Of a stretch of DNA of 64,000 nucleotides, positions 1 to 10,670 are shown piece after piece. Position 1 is the stretch's first letter, and the number at the start of each line of letters is the position of its first letter. The position numbers and the translations under genes are program-made. This DNA is from Linyphia triangularis (Eukaryota > Arthropoda > Arachnida > Araneae > Linyphiidae), in NCBI GenBank assembly GCA_963978545.1, contig OZ021729.1:11354001-11418000 (forward strand), given 5' to 3'. The notes under the pieces were generated by a model that had not been told where the DNA came from, ran no database searches, and saw nothing but the letters and a program-made list of their open reading frames with translations.

Positions 1-927
1 TTATTTCTCGTGTTAAAGAACTTAAATTAATTAGAGAAACATATATAATAAATTTCAAGCATTTATATTAAATAAATTTTAAGTTATCTGCCCCCGCATG
101 AAAAAATAACATTTTGAGAAATTCGTCTTTTAAAGTTAAAAATATAATTTACATAATATCAACTTTTTATTTACTTCAAAAATTATTAAAAGCACTTTTA
201 AATAAGATATAACTGCAAATGAGGCATACATTTAAATTTTAATAAACAATAATAAACTCAAAACCGATAACCTGAAAAATTTTCATGCGTCGGACCCCAT
301 TAAATAAATCCTTCAAATTTAAAACTAAACTAAATCTAAATATTTATCTTCTTTCCCCTTCAATAGATTTTACCTCAAAGTATTCACAGTGAAAAAGCTC
401 AAGATTCCTTGCTTCAAATACAAAATGTCGAAAACAATGCCTCGAACATCGCTCCGGCCCCGCCAAAGCCCCATACCATTTGGCACTTGTTATATTCACA
501 ACCCTACTCCATAGATTGAAATTCAAACGAGAACAGCCAGAAGCACATTACCCAATAGAAGGGCATCTCCAAGCAAGGCCATCCCAGATAGAAACTCTTG
601 GCATTCTATCGCAAGCAATTCCCGTTAAAACAGACATTACACGGAATCACTCCGGCTATCTCCAGAACAGTCTTACGCCCATCCCGAAATCCTTCTCATC
701 TCAGGGAACCAATATGGCTCCCAAACTTTAATGTGATTGCTCTATTTTTCTTGTCCACACAAAACTTCATCCGAAAGTCGAAGGCCGAAATCCGCCATTG
801 AGGCTTGTGCATGCAAATGAAGCCATCTGCTTAGCTGGCAAGTTGTTTATTCCACCACCGCTGATGGAAAAGATGGCCGCGCTTGTGTTGTGTTATATAG
901 CTTCCATCCTAATGTAATTCTTGGTTC
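1..927. other. Non-coding stretch: AT-rich, then a GC-richer patch
   Basis: The first ~400 bases are AT-rich and I see nothing recognisable in them. From about 410 to 900 the composition rises in G+C and short overlapping open frames appear on both strands, without any domain I recognise. This patch ends with an octamer motif (811-818). GC-richer islands of this kind recur through the window and could be conserved regulatory DNA, but only comparison with related genomes would show that. Confidence 0.5.
811..818 (+). promoter_or_regulatory. Octamer (POU-type) motif ATGCAAAT
   Basis: The exact octamer ATGCAAAT sits in a longer 15-bp block GCATGCAAATGAAGC (809-823) that is repeated exactly at 17695-17709. 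The octamer is the classic binding sequence of POU-domain factors. Binding here is inference from the motif and from its repeat in a second GC-richer patch. Confidence 0.3.
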
Positions 928-1765
928 GAGATGTTTGTATAAAGAATCATCAAGAGTTTGGGGTCTCGAGTGGCGTTTGGTTTCGGTTGTTATTTGCTTT
1001 TTGTGTTGTAAGGGATTGCTGAATCTGGTACTGGCAATCTTGCGTCAATATAAGCGATGTTTGGCGTGAAAGATTTTGGAAACTTAGTTAATTTTGTTTT
1101 GCGCCGTGCATTGTTGAGACGCGTTTTGCTATTAAGCTGATGTTTAGGTGAATTTTGAATGAGTGTCTATACGACTGAAAGTGTAGAATATTTTATGTTG
1201 TGCTGTTTAGTTTCTATATTGGTTGAGATGTTTGTATAAAGAATCATCAAGAGTTTTGGGTCTCGAATGGCTTTTGGTTTCGGTTCTTATTTGCTTTTGT
1301 GATGTGCTGTATCTAGTACTGACAATCTTGCGTCAATGGAGAGATGTTTGGCGAGAAAGATTTTGGAACTTTCTCAATTTCGTTTTGGATTATACTTTTG
1401 TAAGGCTCACTTTGCTTTGAAGCTGTTGTTTGAGAGTATTTTGAATGAGTGTCTATACGATTGAAAGTTCAAAATATTTTGTGTTGTGCCATATTGTTTC
1501 TATTCTAATGTAATTCTTGAGTGAGATGTTTGTATAAAGAATCATCAAGATTTTGGGATCTCTAGTGGCATTTGGTTTCAGTTCTTTTTTGCTTTTGTGC
1601 AAAGGATTGCTGAATCTGGTACTGACAATCTTGCATCAGCGATGTTTGGCGAGAAAGATTTTTGAATGTTTCTTGAATTTCCTTTTGCGTTATGCATTTT
1701 TATCATTGCTTAGACGCATTTTGTTATTAAGTTCATGTTCATATGTATTTTAAGAGAGTCTATAC

Positions 1766-2709
1766 CAGCTTTCGCCACTAACCTTTAGATGCGGGCCATA
1801 ATACTTAAGTGGCAACTTTTCGCGGGCCGCAGATATATACCGGATACACCATATGTGTCTTTAATTAGTATATATTTAACAATATATAGCATTTATGAAA
1901 ACTGAAAAAAATAGTGTTTTTTTTTATCATAATAAAATTAGAATTGATATTTGGTTCTTTTTTTTCCCCAACAATTGTAAAATATTAATTTTCATTATTA
2001 GTAAACCCAAATCTAAAAGAGAAGTGAATCTTTTGTTCCAACGTGATAATGTGAGTTGACTTAACGTTTAATAAAGGCAGTTAACCCACTGACGGTCATG
2101 CACGTATATATACGTCATTTGATTCCCAGTTTTTCCAGCAATACACAGCATTTTTAAATTTATAAATAAAATTTAAAATAAAATATTTTTATTGGGATGA
2201 TATTAAATTGATATTGATGAAAATAAATAAAAAATAATTAAAAAAAATTATGTATTTGAATTAGAAATATAATATAAAAACTCTTTAAGGAAAAACAACT
2301 GTAAAATTCCCATGTCCGTCAATGGATTAAACCGTACTCCCAGATTAACCCATTTTAATCGGTATCAATTGTGAGACGATGATTGTTAAAATCGTTCATT
2401 TTATTTTATGATAGAGTCGTCTGTCACGTTTTTGTTACAGCTAATCTTGATGAATTGTCCAAATGAAGCTCAGTTAAGTTATTCCTGAATTTATTGATTA
2501 AATCCACCTTGCTGAAAGTTTCTTTAGGCACATAGTGGAGAACACTGTGATACATAGTTACCACATGCTATTTTGGACAAATTAAAATTATGTTTTAAAA
2601 AAAAAGTCCATATCATGTCGATGTTAGGTCTTTCCCCCCCCCCCCCCTCTTCTGTGCTCCCAGCATGCCGCAGAAAAATCTGTCGTGGGCCGCGTAGTGG
2701 CTAACACTG
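1766..2709. mobile_element. hAT-type non-autonomous DNA transposon, 944 bp
   Basis: The element is flanked by an exact 8-bp target duplication GTCTATAC (1758-1765 and 2710-2717), the length hAT transposases make. Its ends are inverted: the left begins CAGCTTTCGCCACTAAC and the right ends GTAGTGGCTAACACTG, whose complement starts CAGTGTTAGCCACTAC. CAG termini are usual for hAT elements. Subterminal GCGGGCC blocks also lie in opposite orientation near the two ends. No transposase frame is present. It lies in the third 297-bp repeat unit and carries a TTAA MITE at 2085-2326. A C-run lies near 2634. Confidence 0.85.
2085..2326 (+). mobile_element. TTAA-target MITE (piggyBac type), 242 bp
   Basis: The element is bounded by TTAA (2081-2084 and 2327-2330). 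Its left end reads CCCACTGACGGTCATG and the right end is a degraded inverted copy (GTCCGTCAATGGA). A second member in the same orientation is at 42624-42875 and shares most of its length. TTAA duplication with CCC...GGG ends is typical of piggyBac-superfamily elements. There is no coding capacity. Being inside the hAT element at 1766-2709, it inserted later than that element. Confidence 0.75.
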
Positions 2710-2750
2710 GTCTATACGATTGAAAGTTCGGAATATTTCAAGTACCGAAA

Positions 2751-3730
2751 CAACTTTTCATAAGTGTATTCGATTATTTTTATTTTTTTTTAATTTTAAA
2801 CAAAATATCTGAAAAAGTAACATTCAATTTCAATGAATTCAAATGTTTGCCAAATAAATGAAACATTTAAGAATTATGTCATGAGTTAAATTTCTATCTG
2901 TGGTATTTTGTTTAAAACGTCTTTATAACGCTCGATTATTTTCAAAAAGCATACGCAAATAAAATATACTTATTTAAACAAAAAAATGTAATGATTAAAA
3001 TATGCTGTATTCAGGATATTTAACACTAGGTTTACCATGAGTTGACCATATACCTATTTCTACAAAAGAGGTCAAAATGACTCCTTTCGGTATTTGATTA
3101 GAAAAATATAAATTAACATATCTGTTATAAAGTTGACAAAAAAAAAAAAAATTGACTTATTTAATTTAGAGTTAACGTAGAAAACACGAACCTCAATATA
3201 TTTGCATCAGTTATAATTATCAGTTTTTAATATATTTTTATTTTTGATATTTTTAAGCAACATATTGATCAACCTCCGAGAAAAGTTTTTTCAGAATGGT
3301 CAAAAGGAAGCATTTGTAAATAAACTTAGTGTTAATCTCATAATTACACATATTTCTTTACTTGAAAACGGAATTTTTTTACATTTTATAACTTGAACGT
3401 ATTTCTTTCCAAGTTATAAATATGAAATCGCATTTCCCATGATGTAGATTTGATACTACAAAAGATAAGTAATGTATGGACAAACAAATAATCCAAATTC
3501 TACAAGGTGAACATTAAAAGGAATGAGGATTTCTATTTTAAAGATTGCATAATTTAAAAAGAAAATTGCAAATATTTTTCTAAAGTATTCTTTTATGATT
3601 ATCCATACTTGAGTATGTTGCAGTGTAAACGGTTGTAGGTTTCATCCTAAAGACTTCAAAACGACACTCGTTTACAGTAATTATTAGCAAATAATAAGTT
3701 TTTATGTTCACGTATAAAGGTTAATTGATA
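2751..3730. other. AT-rich stretch, nothing recognised
   Basis: Very AT-rich DNA with several A and T runs. I found no inverted ends, tandem structure or plausible coding frame. Confidence 0.5.
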
Positions 3731-3817
3731 ATGGACAATTCCCACAATTTTTTTTTTATTTAATTCTAAAAGCTTCGAAAAGGCCATAAACTCAAATTTC
3801 TTCTCACTGCGTTTTTT

Positions 3818-3912
3818 TTTTTTCTTCTTTTTTTTTCTTTTTTTTTCTTCTTTTTTTTTCTCTTTTTTTTTTTTCTTTTTTTCTTTTTTTTCTTTCTTTT
3901 TTTTTTCTTTAA
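3818..3912. repeat. Low-complexity T/C tract
   Basis: An almost pure pyrimidine run on the plus strand, mostly T with single C. On the minus strand it yields a lysine/glutamate-rich frame that is a composition artefact. Confidence 0.9.
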
Positions 3913-3977
3913 TTTGCAGCTTAAGTTTGCCTTTTAGATTTGATGAGAAAAACGACACATTCAGCTCGAAGCTAAAG

Positions 3978-3985
3978 TGACGTCA
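3978..3985. promoter_or_regulatory. CRE palindrome TGACGTCA, first of a pair
   Basis: An exact cAMP-response-element palindrome, the core site for CREB/ATF bZIP factors. A second exact copy lies 170 bp away at 4148. Both are inside the TIR-bounded element at 3731-4336. Function is unproven. Confidence 0.3.
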
Positions 3986-4147
3986 AAAGATCTGAAATAA
4001 CTAAGCTTGAAACGCAGCAACAGAAAACAGTTTTGCAAATGTCTCGTAAATCGTACCAACCGACACTAGATATGACAATTGTCTAAAAAACTCACACCAA
4101 CTATTTGGCAGAAACCTTACAATAACCATGAAAATGGAAGGATCTCG

Positions 4148-4155
4148 TGACGTCA
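4148..4155. promoter_or_regulatory. CRE palindrome TGACGTCA, second of a pair
   Basis: An exact repeat of the palindrome at 3978-3985. Further exact copies occur at 10660 and 40260. An 8-mer like this is expected about once or less in 64 kb at this base composition, by my rough estimate. Confidence 0.3.
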
Positions 4156-4423
4156 CATATTTTGCTGAGTTGATCGGACAGGTTTTGGCTCGGTTTCGGG
4201 TCATTTTCTTTTCCTAATATTTAAATAACTAATTTTTTTAAAAGAACTTTTGTTCGAATATTTGGAATCAGAAAGGAATTCTTCATTAATATAAATTAAT
4301 TTCACTCGTTTTTTAAAAAATGTGGGAATTGTCCATTCTTTCGGACATTATAGATTACAAAACTTCTTAAATAAAATACACTATGTTAGTTCTGTTTAGA
4401 GCTGTCTGGAGCATGAATTATTT

Positions 4424-4850
4424 AATGATACACGACCTGAGATCTTAGGGAACGGATACCTGACGGGGAAGAAAACAGACATAAATTCAAACATTCGCCG
4501 CCTGATAGAAATCTGGCTCTTCAAGAACTCATGAAGCTTAACTTTACAGGCTTAATTTCATCGGATTGTTGATCAAGCTTCATGTCAAAAAGAAAATAAT
4601 CATAAGTTGTCAATAACTGTCTTACAACTTTTTTTTAATAATACACCTCATGAGATTTTAGGGAAATGATACTTGACGGGGAAGAAAATAGACATCAGTT
4701 CAAATATTCACCACTTGATGGAAATATGGCGCTTCAAGAACTGGAAGCTAACTTTACAGGCTAAACTTCATCGGATTGTTGATCAAGTTTCATGCCAAAA
4801 AGAAAACAATAAGTTTTCAATAACTGTCTTACAAATTTTAAACTTTTTCA
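4424..4850 (+). repeat. Tandem duplication, 213-bp unit, two copies
   Basis: The blocks starting AATGATACAC (4424) and AATAATACAC (4637) run in parallel for about 210 bp. They share ACCTGACGGGGAAGAAAA-like and CATCGGATTGTTGATCAAG segments. The copies are clearly diverged and no shared reading frame is kept. Confidence 0.85.
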
Positions 4851-5300
4851 TGAGACAAATCAAAATTTCAGTCATATTTTACAAAATTTTATAATTTTTT
4901 TAAAATAATATCATTAGTAGGTATACAATATTTTATAAAGATCTATTCTTTACTACAGACTCTCTATACTACTCTAAATGGCACAACTTTAATTATGAAG
5001 ACACTATAAATCATTATTTCGAAACTAATCGCATTTGCGGAAATAGCAATTCATCGATTCCAACAGTACTTGGAATGTTCTAATAACTTTGGATGTCAGT
5101 TCGTATCTTTTAAGATCTTCCTTCCGTTACCATTACAGCTCAATTTCAGAATCCAAAATTGCCATTTCCTTTCGATCTAATCCTCAAAGCAAGACTATCT
5201 AATTTATAAAAGCATCGGCGCCTTGATGAAATTGGAATCGTCTCCCGAGATAGGTAAACTTTTGTGAAGCAATTCCGCTCCTTCAAAGCAATTAAGTCCA
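4851..5300. other. Non-coding stretch before the large duplication
   Basis: AT-rich to about 5000, then mixed sequence with higher G+C from about 5040. No repeat or coding feature recognised. Confidence 0.4.
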
Positions 5301-7557
5301 GCCCATGGCCCTTTAAAAGAGACTTGTCAAATTAACACGGAACTTAGTTTATTTCACTAAGTCCCTCGTCTACGGTGTCCGAAGCCGGGTCTTTAAATAG
5401 TGATTCGTTAACGTGTAATGAGTCTTCTGCGATGTGTCCTTTAACTATCCGTAGTCTTTTAGAAGGTTAACGATGTTACACATTAGGGCTCTTTACAAGA
5501 TGAAAGAAGATAATTGATTGTCTAAGCACTTTCGCGTCAAACCCTGATCGAAATTCTTGACCGACAGTGCTGATGGAATGCTCAATCCTGCTGCTTAGAC
5601 CGAATTTTATAAAGAAAACCGATTTTTGCGTTTAATGATATAATAAGATTGGGGAACAGAAAAAAGAGCTTTAAAATCTATACTTTTTAATTATCTTATG
5701 TCAGTTGCATTTTTTATTTGCCTGAAATAAAATACAGGAATTTTCAATGAAAGTTTTTTTTATCACTAATCTCAATTATTTATATTTGCTGGTAGATTTT
5801 CAATTTATTTTATTTGTGTAAACAACTTTTTACAAGGTCTTAAGTATAAACCCATTTGGAGAATTTTTAAGATTAAAGAAAATCATTATTACCTTCCATT
5901 ACGCCCTAAAATTCTTAAAAGGATTAATTAAAGTTCACTTAAACATCTTTGCATTCAATCGAATTATTAGAAAAACTTGCCCATGGCCCTTTGAAAAGAG
6001 ATTTATCAAATTAACACGGAACTTAGTGAAATAGACTAAGTCTCTCCTCTTCGGTGTCCAAAACCAGGTCTTTAAATTAGAGGTCGGAAATATCGATAAA
6101 AATAAATATCGATACTATATCGTTTCATAGAAAAAAATATCGGTAAAATATCGATATATCTATGCATGATTATTTTTTATTTGATTTTCAATTTTGCCAG
6201 AAACAAAGTTTTAGGGGCAAATTTCTACTTTTCATGAATATATATGCCAAAATTGTTTTAATAAATAAACTATAAAAATTGTTTTAATAAATAAATTATA
6301 TTCAGAATAAATAAAATACATTTGGATGTCAATGCATAAATTCACATTTATTTTTAAAGAAGAAATTTTGAAAAGTAGTTTACCGCATATTTTGTTGATA
6401 GGAGATGTTTTTAATATTAAATATTAGATGCAAATTCCAGGCACACGTTGGCAACAGAAACGGCGCTATGTTAGTGACTATTAATAAATAATCTTATCTT
6501 ACCCATTACATTACGTTTTCTTTATAGGTTAGGGTGCCATTTCAACTGTCTCTCAACCAAGTCCAAACTTTAATATTGAAATTTTTGAAAAGGGAATAAA
6601 GAAAATCGAAAAAACACATGGAACTGGAACTACAAAACTATCATTAAAAAACTAAAAATGTTTGAAAATATCTATATAACAGTGACTTGTATCAATATTA
6701 CAAAAAAAAAAAAAAAAAAAAAAAATTCGATAAAAATATCAACGTATCGATATATCACCGACCTCTACTTTAAATAGTGATTTGTTAACATGTAACGACT
6801 ATCCTGCAATGTGTCCTTAAACTATCCGTAGTCTTTTAGAAGGCTAAGGTTGTACACGTTAGGGCTCTTTGCAAGATGAAAGAAGCTAATTGATTGGCCT
6901 AGCACTTTCCCGTCAATTCCTGATCGAAATTCTTGATCGCTAGTGATGACTGAATGCTAATGTTATATCATTCCTAGGGCAGGTTTAATAAAGAATGCTA
7001 ATATGCGCTTCTAGTACAATAATAGGAATGGGAAACTGAAATAAAGACTTTGAAATATATACATTGAAAGTACCAAAAGTTAATTCAATGATTTATTTGC
7101 TTGATATTAATCTATTAAAGAAGACTTTCAAATGAATAAACAGTCATTATTTTTTAACTGTTACCTTGTTTATTTAGATCGTTAAAGGTTTATTTTGATT
7201 TTTTCAGATTTTTTGGAAAATTATTATAATTTTTAAAAAACACTAAGTGGAACCACAATTGCAATTTATTAGAAAAGAAAAAAAACCTAAAATGTCAATT
7301 GGCAAGTTTTCTTGCCAATCATCGTTAAAGGGTTAAATTCAAGAATTTGTAATAAATGTTTTCTGCTTACCTAAATTGTTTACGTAGCTGATAGATTGCC
7401 TGTGCACTTTATTTATGGGAACAGCTTATAACAAGGACTAAGAATCAAGATTAACGAAAATCTTATTGTTTCCTTCCACTTACACCCTAAAATTCTTAAA
7501 AGGATTAATCAAGTTCTCTTAAACATCTTTGCATTCAATCGAATTATTAGAAAAACT
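5301..7557 (+). repeat. Old tandem duplication (~680-880-bp unit) split by a hAT MITE
   Basis: Unit 1 (5301-5977) and unit 2 (5978 to about 7557) both begin GCCCATGGCCCTT. Both contain the blocks AACACGGAACTTAGT, CTATCCGTAGTCTTTTAGAA and AGGGCTCTTT-CAAGATGAAAG, and both end with TTTGCATTCAATCGAATTAT followed by TAGAAAAACTT. Unit 2 is interrupted at 6070 by a 690-bp element; unit 1 shows the uninterrupted site (GGTCTTTAAATAGTGATT, near 5389). Spacing between shared blocks differs, so both copies have gained or lost DNA. No coding frame is conserved. Confidence 0.85.
6078..6767 (+). mobile_element. hAT MITE, 690 bp, with empty site available
   Basis: The exact 8-bp duplication CTTTAAAT flanks it (6070-6077 and 6768-6775). 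The ends are inverted, TAGAGGTCGG on the left and CCGACCTCTA on the right. Both subterminal regions are full of ATCGAT/ATATCGATA motifs. The paralogous segment near 5389 keeps CTTTAAAT once and lacks the insert. A shorter relative lies in the opposite orientation at 28289-28829. There is no transposase frame; a poly-A run lies at about 6701-6724. Confidence 0.93.
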
Positions 7558-7868
7558 TCTCGAAGCAATTTGTTTGATTGTTTTCTAATTTAGCAACGAA
7601 ATTCGTCGTTAATTGTTAGTTTTAGCAACTCTATGATTTTATACAATTCCAAAATAACAGATAAATTAAATTACAAGAAGTGGTAATTTTAAATATAATT
7701 TAGCTTTGCTCAACTTATTTTCCTACAGCGATTTTCGTAACACGAACAAATCTGTAATGATTATAAAGTTTGAAAGTTTTTTTCTTCAATTAAGATAACC
7801 CGGAAGATGTGTATTTAACCAAATTACCCAAAATATTTGCTGATATTGAAGGCCATTTTGTGATAGTC
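7558..7868. other. AT-rich stretch, nothing recognised
   Basis: No repeat, inverted end or coding signal seen between the duplication and the degenerate repeat field that follows. Confidence 0.4.
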
Positions 7869-8355
7869 TTCGTTATGTATAATATTACTTAAGCCTATAC
7901 ATTCTAAGCCACAACATGGAAGTGTTAAAATATGTAACATTTGAAGTTATAGTTGCACAACTTGTTTTACTTTAAGCTAATAAGTTTCGTTGTATAAAGT
8001 ACTACTTAAGCCAATATATTCAAAACCTTAATAAAAAGTGCCAAAATATCTAACACTCAAAGTCACAAATTCACAAATCACAACTTAGTATAAAAGGTGT
8101 TACTTTAAGCAAATAGGCTTCATTTTCTAACGTTTCTTTCATTTTCTTGAGCAAATACATTCAAAGCCGCAAAATGAAAGTGCCAAAATATATTACATTC
8201 AAAGTCACAATTGCAAAAAGCACAACTTAGTATAAAAAATTTTACTTTAAGCTAATAATCTTCGTTACATAAAGCGCTACTTAAGCCAATACATTCAAAG
8301 CCACAACACGAAAATGCCAAAATAAGTCACACTCAAAGTCACAATGTCACAAAAT
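7869..8355 (+). repeat. Degenerate tandem repeat, ~120-140-bp unit, four copies
   Basis: The phrase TAAGCCAATACATTCAAAGC or a close variant recurs near 7889, 8008, 8147 and 8282. Each is followed by AGTGCCAAAATAT-like and CTCAAAGTCACAA-like blocks and then an ACTTTAAGCTAATA-like block. Spacing varies (119, 139, 135), so the array is old and indel-rich. Confidence 0.8.
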
Positions 8356-8965
8356 TACCATAACCACCATTTAGCCATAAAACTCCACGCATCGAATTAC
8401 CAAATAGCCACAGCCCATCAGACAACCTGGCGAAAAGACACCTTAATTAACTCAAGTCCCAACCACTCCTTAACTAATTCAATTCCTGGACCGTTTTAAT
8501 CCGATTCCTTCCGAATGACTCAACGCCGATTCGATTTAAAGACCGAACCAGTTATTCAGAGAGGAAGAACACTGTCCTCCACTTCTCACATCTCATCGAA
8601 CAACTTTTAATGCGACTTTTCTCTGGGAGTAGAAGTTAACGGTGCTTCACCTTTCCCCAATGGGTTTATCTCGTTCCTTGCAGGTTTTGCTCAGTATGCG
8701 TTGTTCACCCGGACATTTTTAATGGCGGATTGGCAACGCCCTTTTGATGTATCGGTGGATGTCTTTGTTTTTGGGTGTGCTGCAGTTTGGGTGGCGAATG
8801 GTTGATGGCGATGTGTCTTGTAGGTTTTAGTGTGTACGTTATTGTGTCACTTGGGATTTTTTTGTGTATGTGGGTTCTCTTAAGATTGGAATCAATAACA
8901 ATCGAACTAGGTCCAAAACTGGTGGTGTCTGTTGACAAAAATTTGCGTTAGGGTTGTGCATAAGT
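8356..8965. other. GC-richer non-coding patch
   Basis: Base composition is more balanced than its surroundings, especially at 8380-8720. No splice-bounded or domain-bearing frame is recognised. Confidence 0.4.
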
Positions 8966-8979
8966 TCACACTTATGTGC

Positions 8980-9107
8980 CGGGTTAAAATCCCGTGTCAG
9001 GCATGGGTGTTTGTAAATGTATGTTGGCTTGTCTAATGACGAATGTTTCGGCGTATTATAGCCCTCGTGTTGCTGACGGCGCCAGATAATCTGAAAACAA
9101 CCAACAA
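8980..9107 (+). mobile_element. SINE family A, 5'-truncated copy
   Basis: The copy is flanked by an exact 14-bp target duplication TCACACTTATGTGC (8966-8979 and 9108-9121). It starts inside the B box of the tRNA-like head (CGGGTTAAAATCCC) and runs through the family body to the usual end GATAATCTGAAAACAACCA. Truncation at the 5' end with a clean duplication indicates target-primed insertion using LINE machinery. The other family A copies are at 22614, 29470 (minus) and 46470. Confidence 0.92.
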
Positions 9108-9121
9108 TCACACTTATGTGC

Positions 9122-9780
9122 ACCGTCAAAGCAAAAGGTGTACCCCCTTCCCCCTACGATTTTGAAAATTAAAAATAATATGAAAAGAAGTGGTATGATC
9201 AGGGATTAAGCTTTGGGTGTAGTTTTCTTTAGCAAAATGCTTAAGAACTTTCTTTAAAGCTAAAATTAGAAGGCGTGGCTTAGCTGTTTTGCTAAAACAT
9301 TTTTCCATAAAATTTGCAAAACCGCCATTTTGTTAACCCAAAGGTTAGTCATTGACCTAAAAGAACAAGTAAGGTGAAGGGTGAATAGTATTTTTTACAG
9401 TTGATGTTTGGATATAAAATAGCTTTATATTTAAAGTTAATAATAATTTTATTATATAAAATGCTATTATTGTGTTAAATTAAAAATCTCGAATGATGGG
9501 ATTCTAGCTTTTTGCTGATAAGAAAATTGTGATTTTAGCTTTTTTGCTAAAGAAATTTTAGAGCCCAGTTTAAACACTGCATACGATTCACTGGAAATAT
9601 AAATGTTTTGTTGGTTTAGAATATATTCATGGACAGAAATTTAATACATCGGTATTAATTAAAAATTTATTTAGGATATTCAATTGAAAAATAAAGGTTA
9701 AAAGAAAAACTTCACCCATTTGAGGGTCATATGCACCCCCCTTGAAAATAATTCTGCTTCCACCCATGTTCACAGTTTCG
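9122..9780 (+). repeat. Dispersed repeat family D, copy 1 (interrupted)
   Basis: A C-rich start (near 9141) is followed by TTTTGAAAATTAAAAATA. Further on, GAAATTTAATAC and ATTAATTAAAAATTTATT blocks match the copy at 42330-42590 in order. About 400 bp between them (roughly 9200-9600) is absent from that copy and is probably an insertion. The family is not identified; a third relative is at 38716-38960. Confidence 0.5.
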
Positions 9781-10136
9781 TCAAAAGGGTATTCTTTTTT
9801 CTTTCTTCTTCGGTGTTGAAGGTTGTTGATCATTTCACTATTTATTGTTTTGCATCAAAAAAGTACAACGTGTTTTAGTTTAAAATTCTTTGAAGGGAAA
9901 TTTTAAATAAAATTATTACTTTTAATGCTAAATCGAATTGATGTCGTATGGATTTAAGTTACTATAATAAATTTTCATAAAATAATTCATCCTTTCAGAG
10001 AACATTTATTAACTTTGAGAAGAATCTAGAATAAACTTAACTAAATACAGAAAAATCTACCTAATGATAGGAATGTTTCATGAATCACCAATTGCCCATA
10101 AAATGGATTCGTTCGTACCACACAAAAGGTCCAAGG

Positions 10137-10164
10137 TTTCTCAAGTTCATTCGAACTTGAGAAA
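10137..10164. repeat. Perfect 12-bp-stem hairpin, 4-base loop
   Basis: TTTCTCAAGTTC, loop ATTC, then GAACTTGAGAAA. The arms match at every position. It could be a cruciform or the core of a small fold-back; nothing next to it suggests a transcript it would end. Confidence 0.6.
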
Positions 10165-10656
10165 TGGTGATTTCGCGAAAATAAGTTTTGAACGCACTAG
10201 CTGGCTGTGAACTTCATGCATTTTTATAAGTTAAAACATACCCATTCAATACAATTTATGAGTGCCGCTCAAAATTTATGTCCTATAAATCCTCATTTGC
10301 TGAAACTTATTTCATATCACACAAAAAAAAAAGCGAACTCGCCCTGAATACTATGCTTGATGACCCTCGGGGTATTATAAAATAACATGGTTCACCCCCC
10401 GTACTTGGAATGCCTCAATTACAACTCTTTTTCAAAAAAGCCAAATGCCTCACAAACATGTTCTCGGGAACAATACTATTGGACACATCAATTCTCATAA
10501 CGACCCCACTAATTCCCAAGCCCCTTCACAAAACTAATAAATGGCGTCGTCCTTTTTTTCAAGGATTGAATACCATTATTCCTTCACAAGACCTATATCA
10601 CCCTGCTGCCTACTTCATCATCCAATCTGTGCCATAATCCGAAGTATAACTTCTCT

Positions 10657-10670
10657 GGCTGACGTCAGCC
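10657..10670. promoter_or_regulatory. Perfect 14-bp palindrome containing a CRE
   Basis: GGCTGACGTCAGCC is self-complementary throughout and centred on TGACGTCA (10660-10667). It sits in a GC-richer island and would suit a bZIP dimer. No transcript start is evident nearby. Confidence 0.35.

Larger units (their letters stand above)
928..2750 (+). repeat. Tandem repeat, ~297-bp unit, three copies, third one interrupted
   Basis: The block starting GAGATGTTTGTATAAAGAAT recurs at 928, 1225 and 1523, giving periods of 297 and 298 bp. The copies differ by scattered substitutions and small indels, so the array is old. The third copy breaks at 1765 and resumes at 2710 with GTCTATACGATTGAAAGTTC, matching the same point in copies one and two. 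The gap is filled by a hAT-type element. Short open frames in copies two and three are not conserved between copies. Confidence 0.9.
3731..4336. mobile_element. Possible DNA transposon with 16-bp perfect terminal inverted repeats
   Basis: ATGGACAATTCCCACA at 3731-3746 is matched exactly by its complement at 4321-4336, giving a 606-bp unit. The interior holds a ~95-bp T/C tract (minus-strand purine) and two CRE palindromes. No convincing target duplication is visible at the edges, so the superfamily is open. The 67-residue minus-strand frame at 4001-4204 matches nothing I recognise. Finding copies elsewhere in the genome would confirm a mobile family. Confidence 0.55.

Noticed and set aside
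80..301. Possible inverted ends CGCATGAAAA / TTTTCATGCG
   Set aside because: The match is about 10 bp, the flanks give no target duplication, and no second copy was seen.
480..801. Overlapping plus-strand frames of 83 and 67 residues in the first GC-richer patch
   Set aside because: No domain, no consistent start context and both frames overlap; more likely a non-coding GC-richer island.
3656..3958. 100-residue lysine/glutamate-rich minus-strand frame
   Set aside because: It is the translation of a T/C homopolymer-like tract; no protein-like composition outside the tract.
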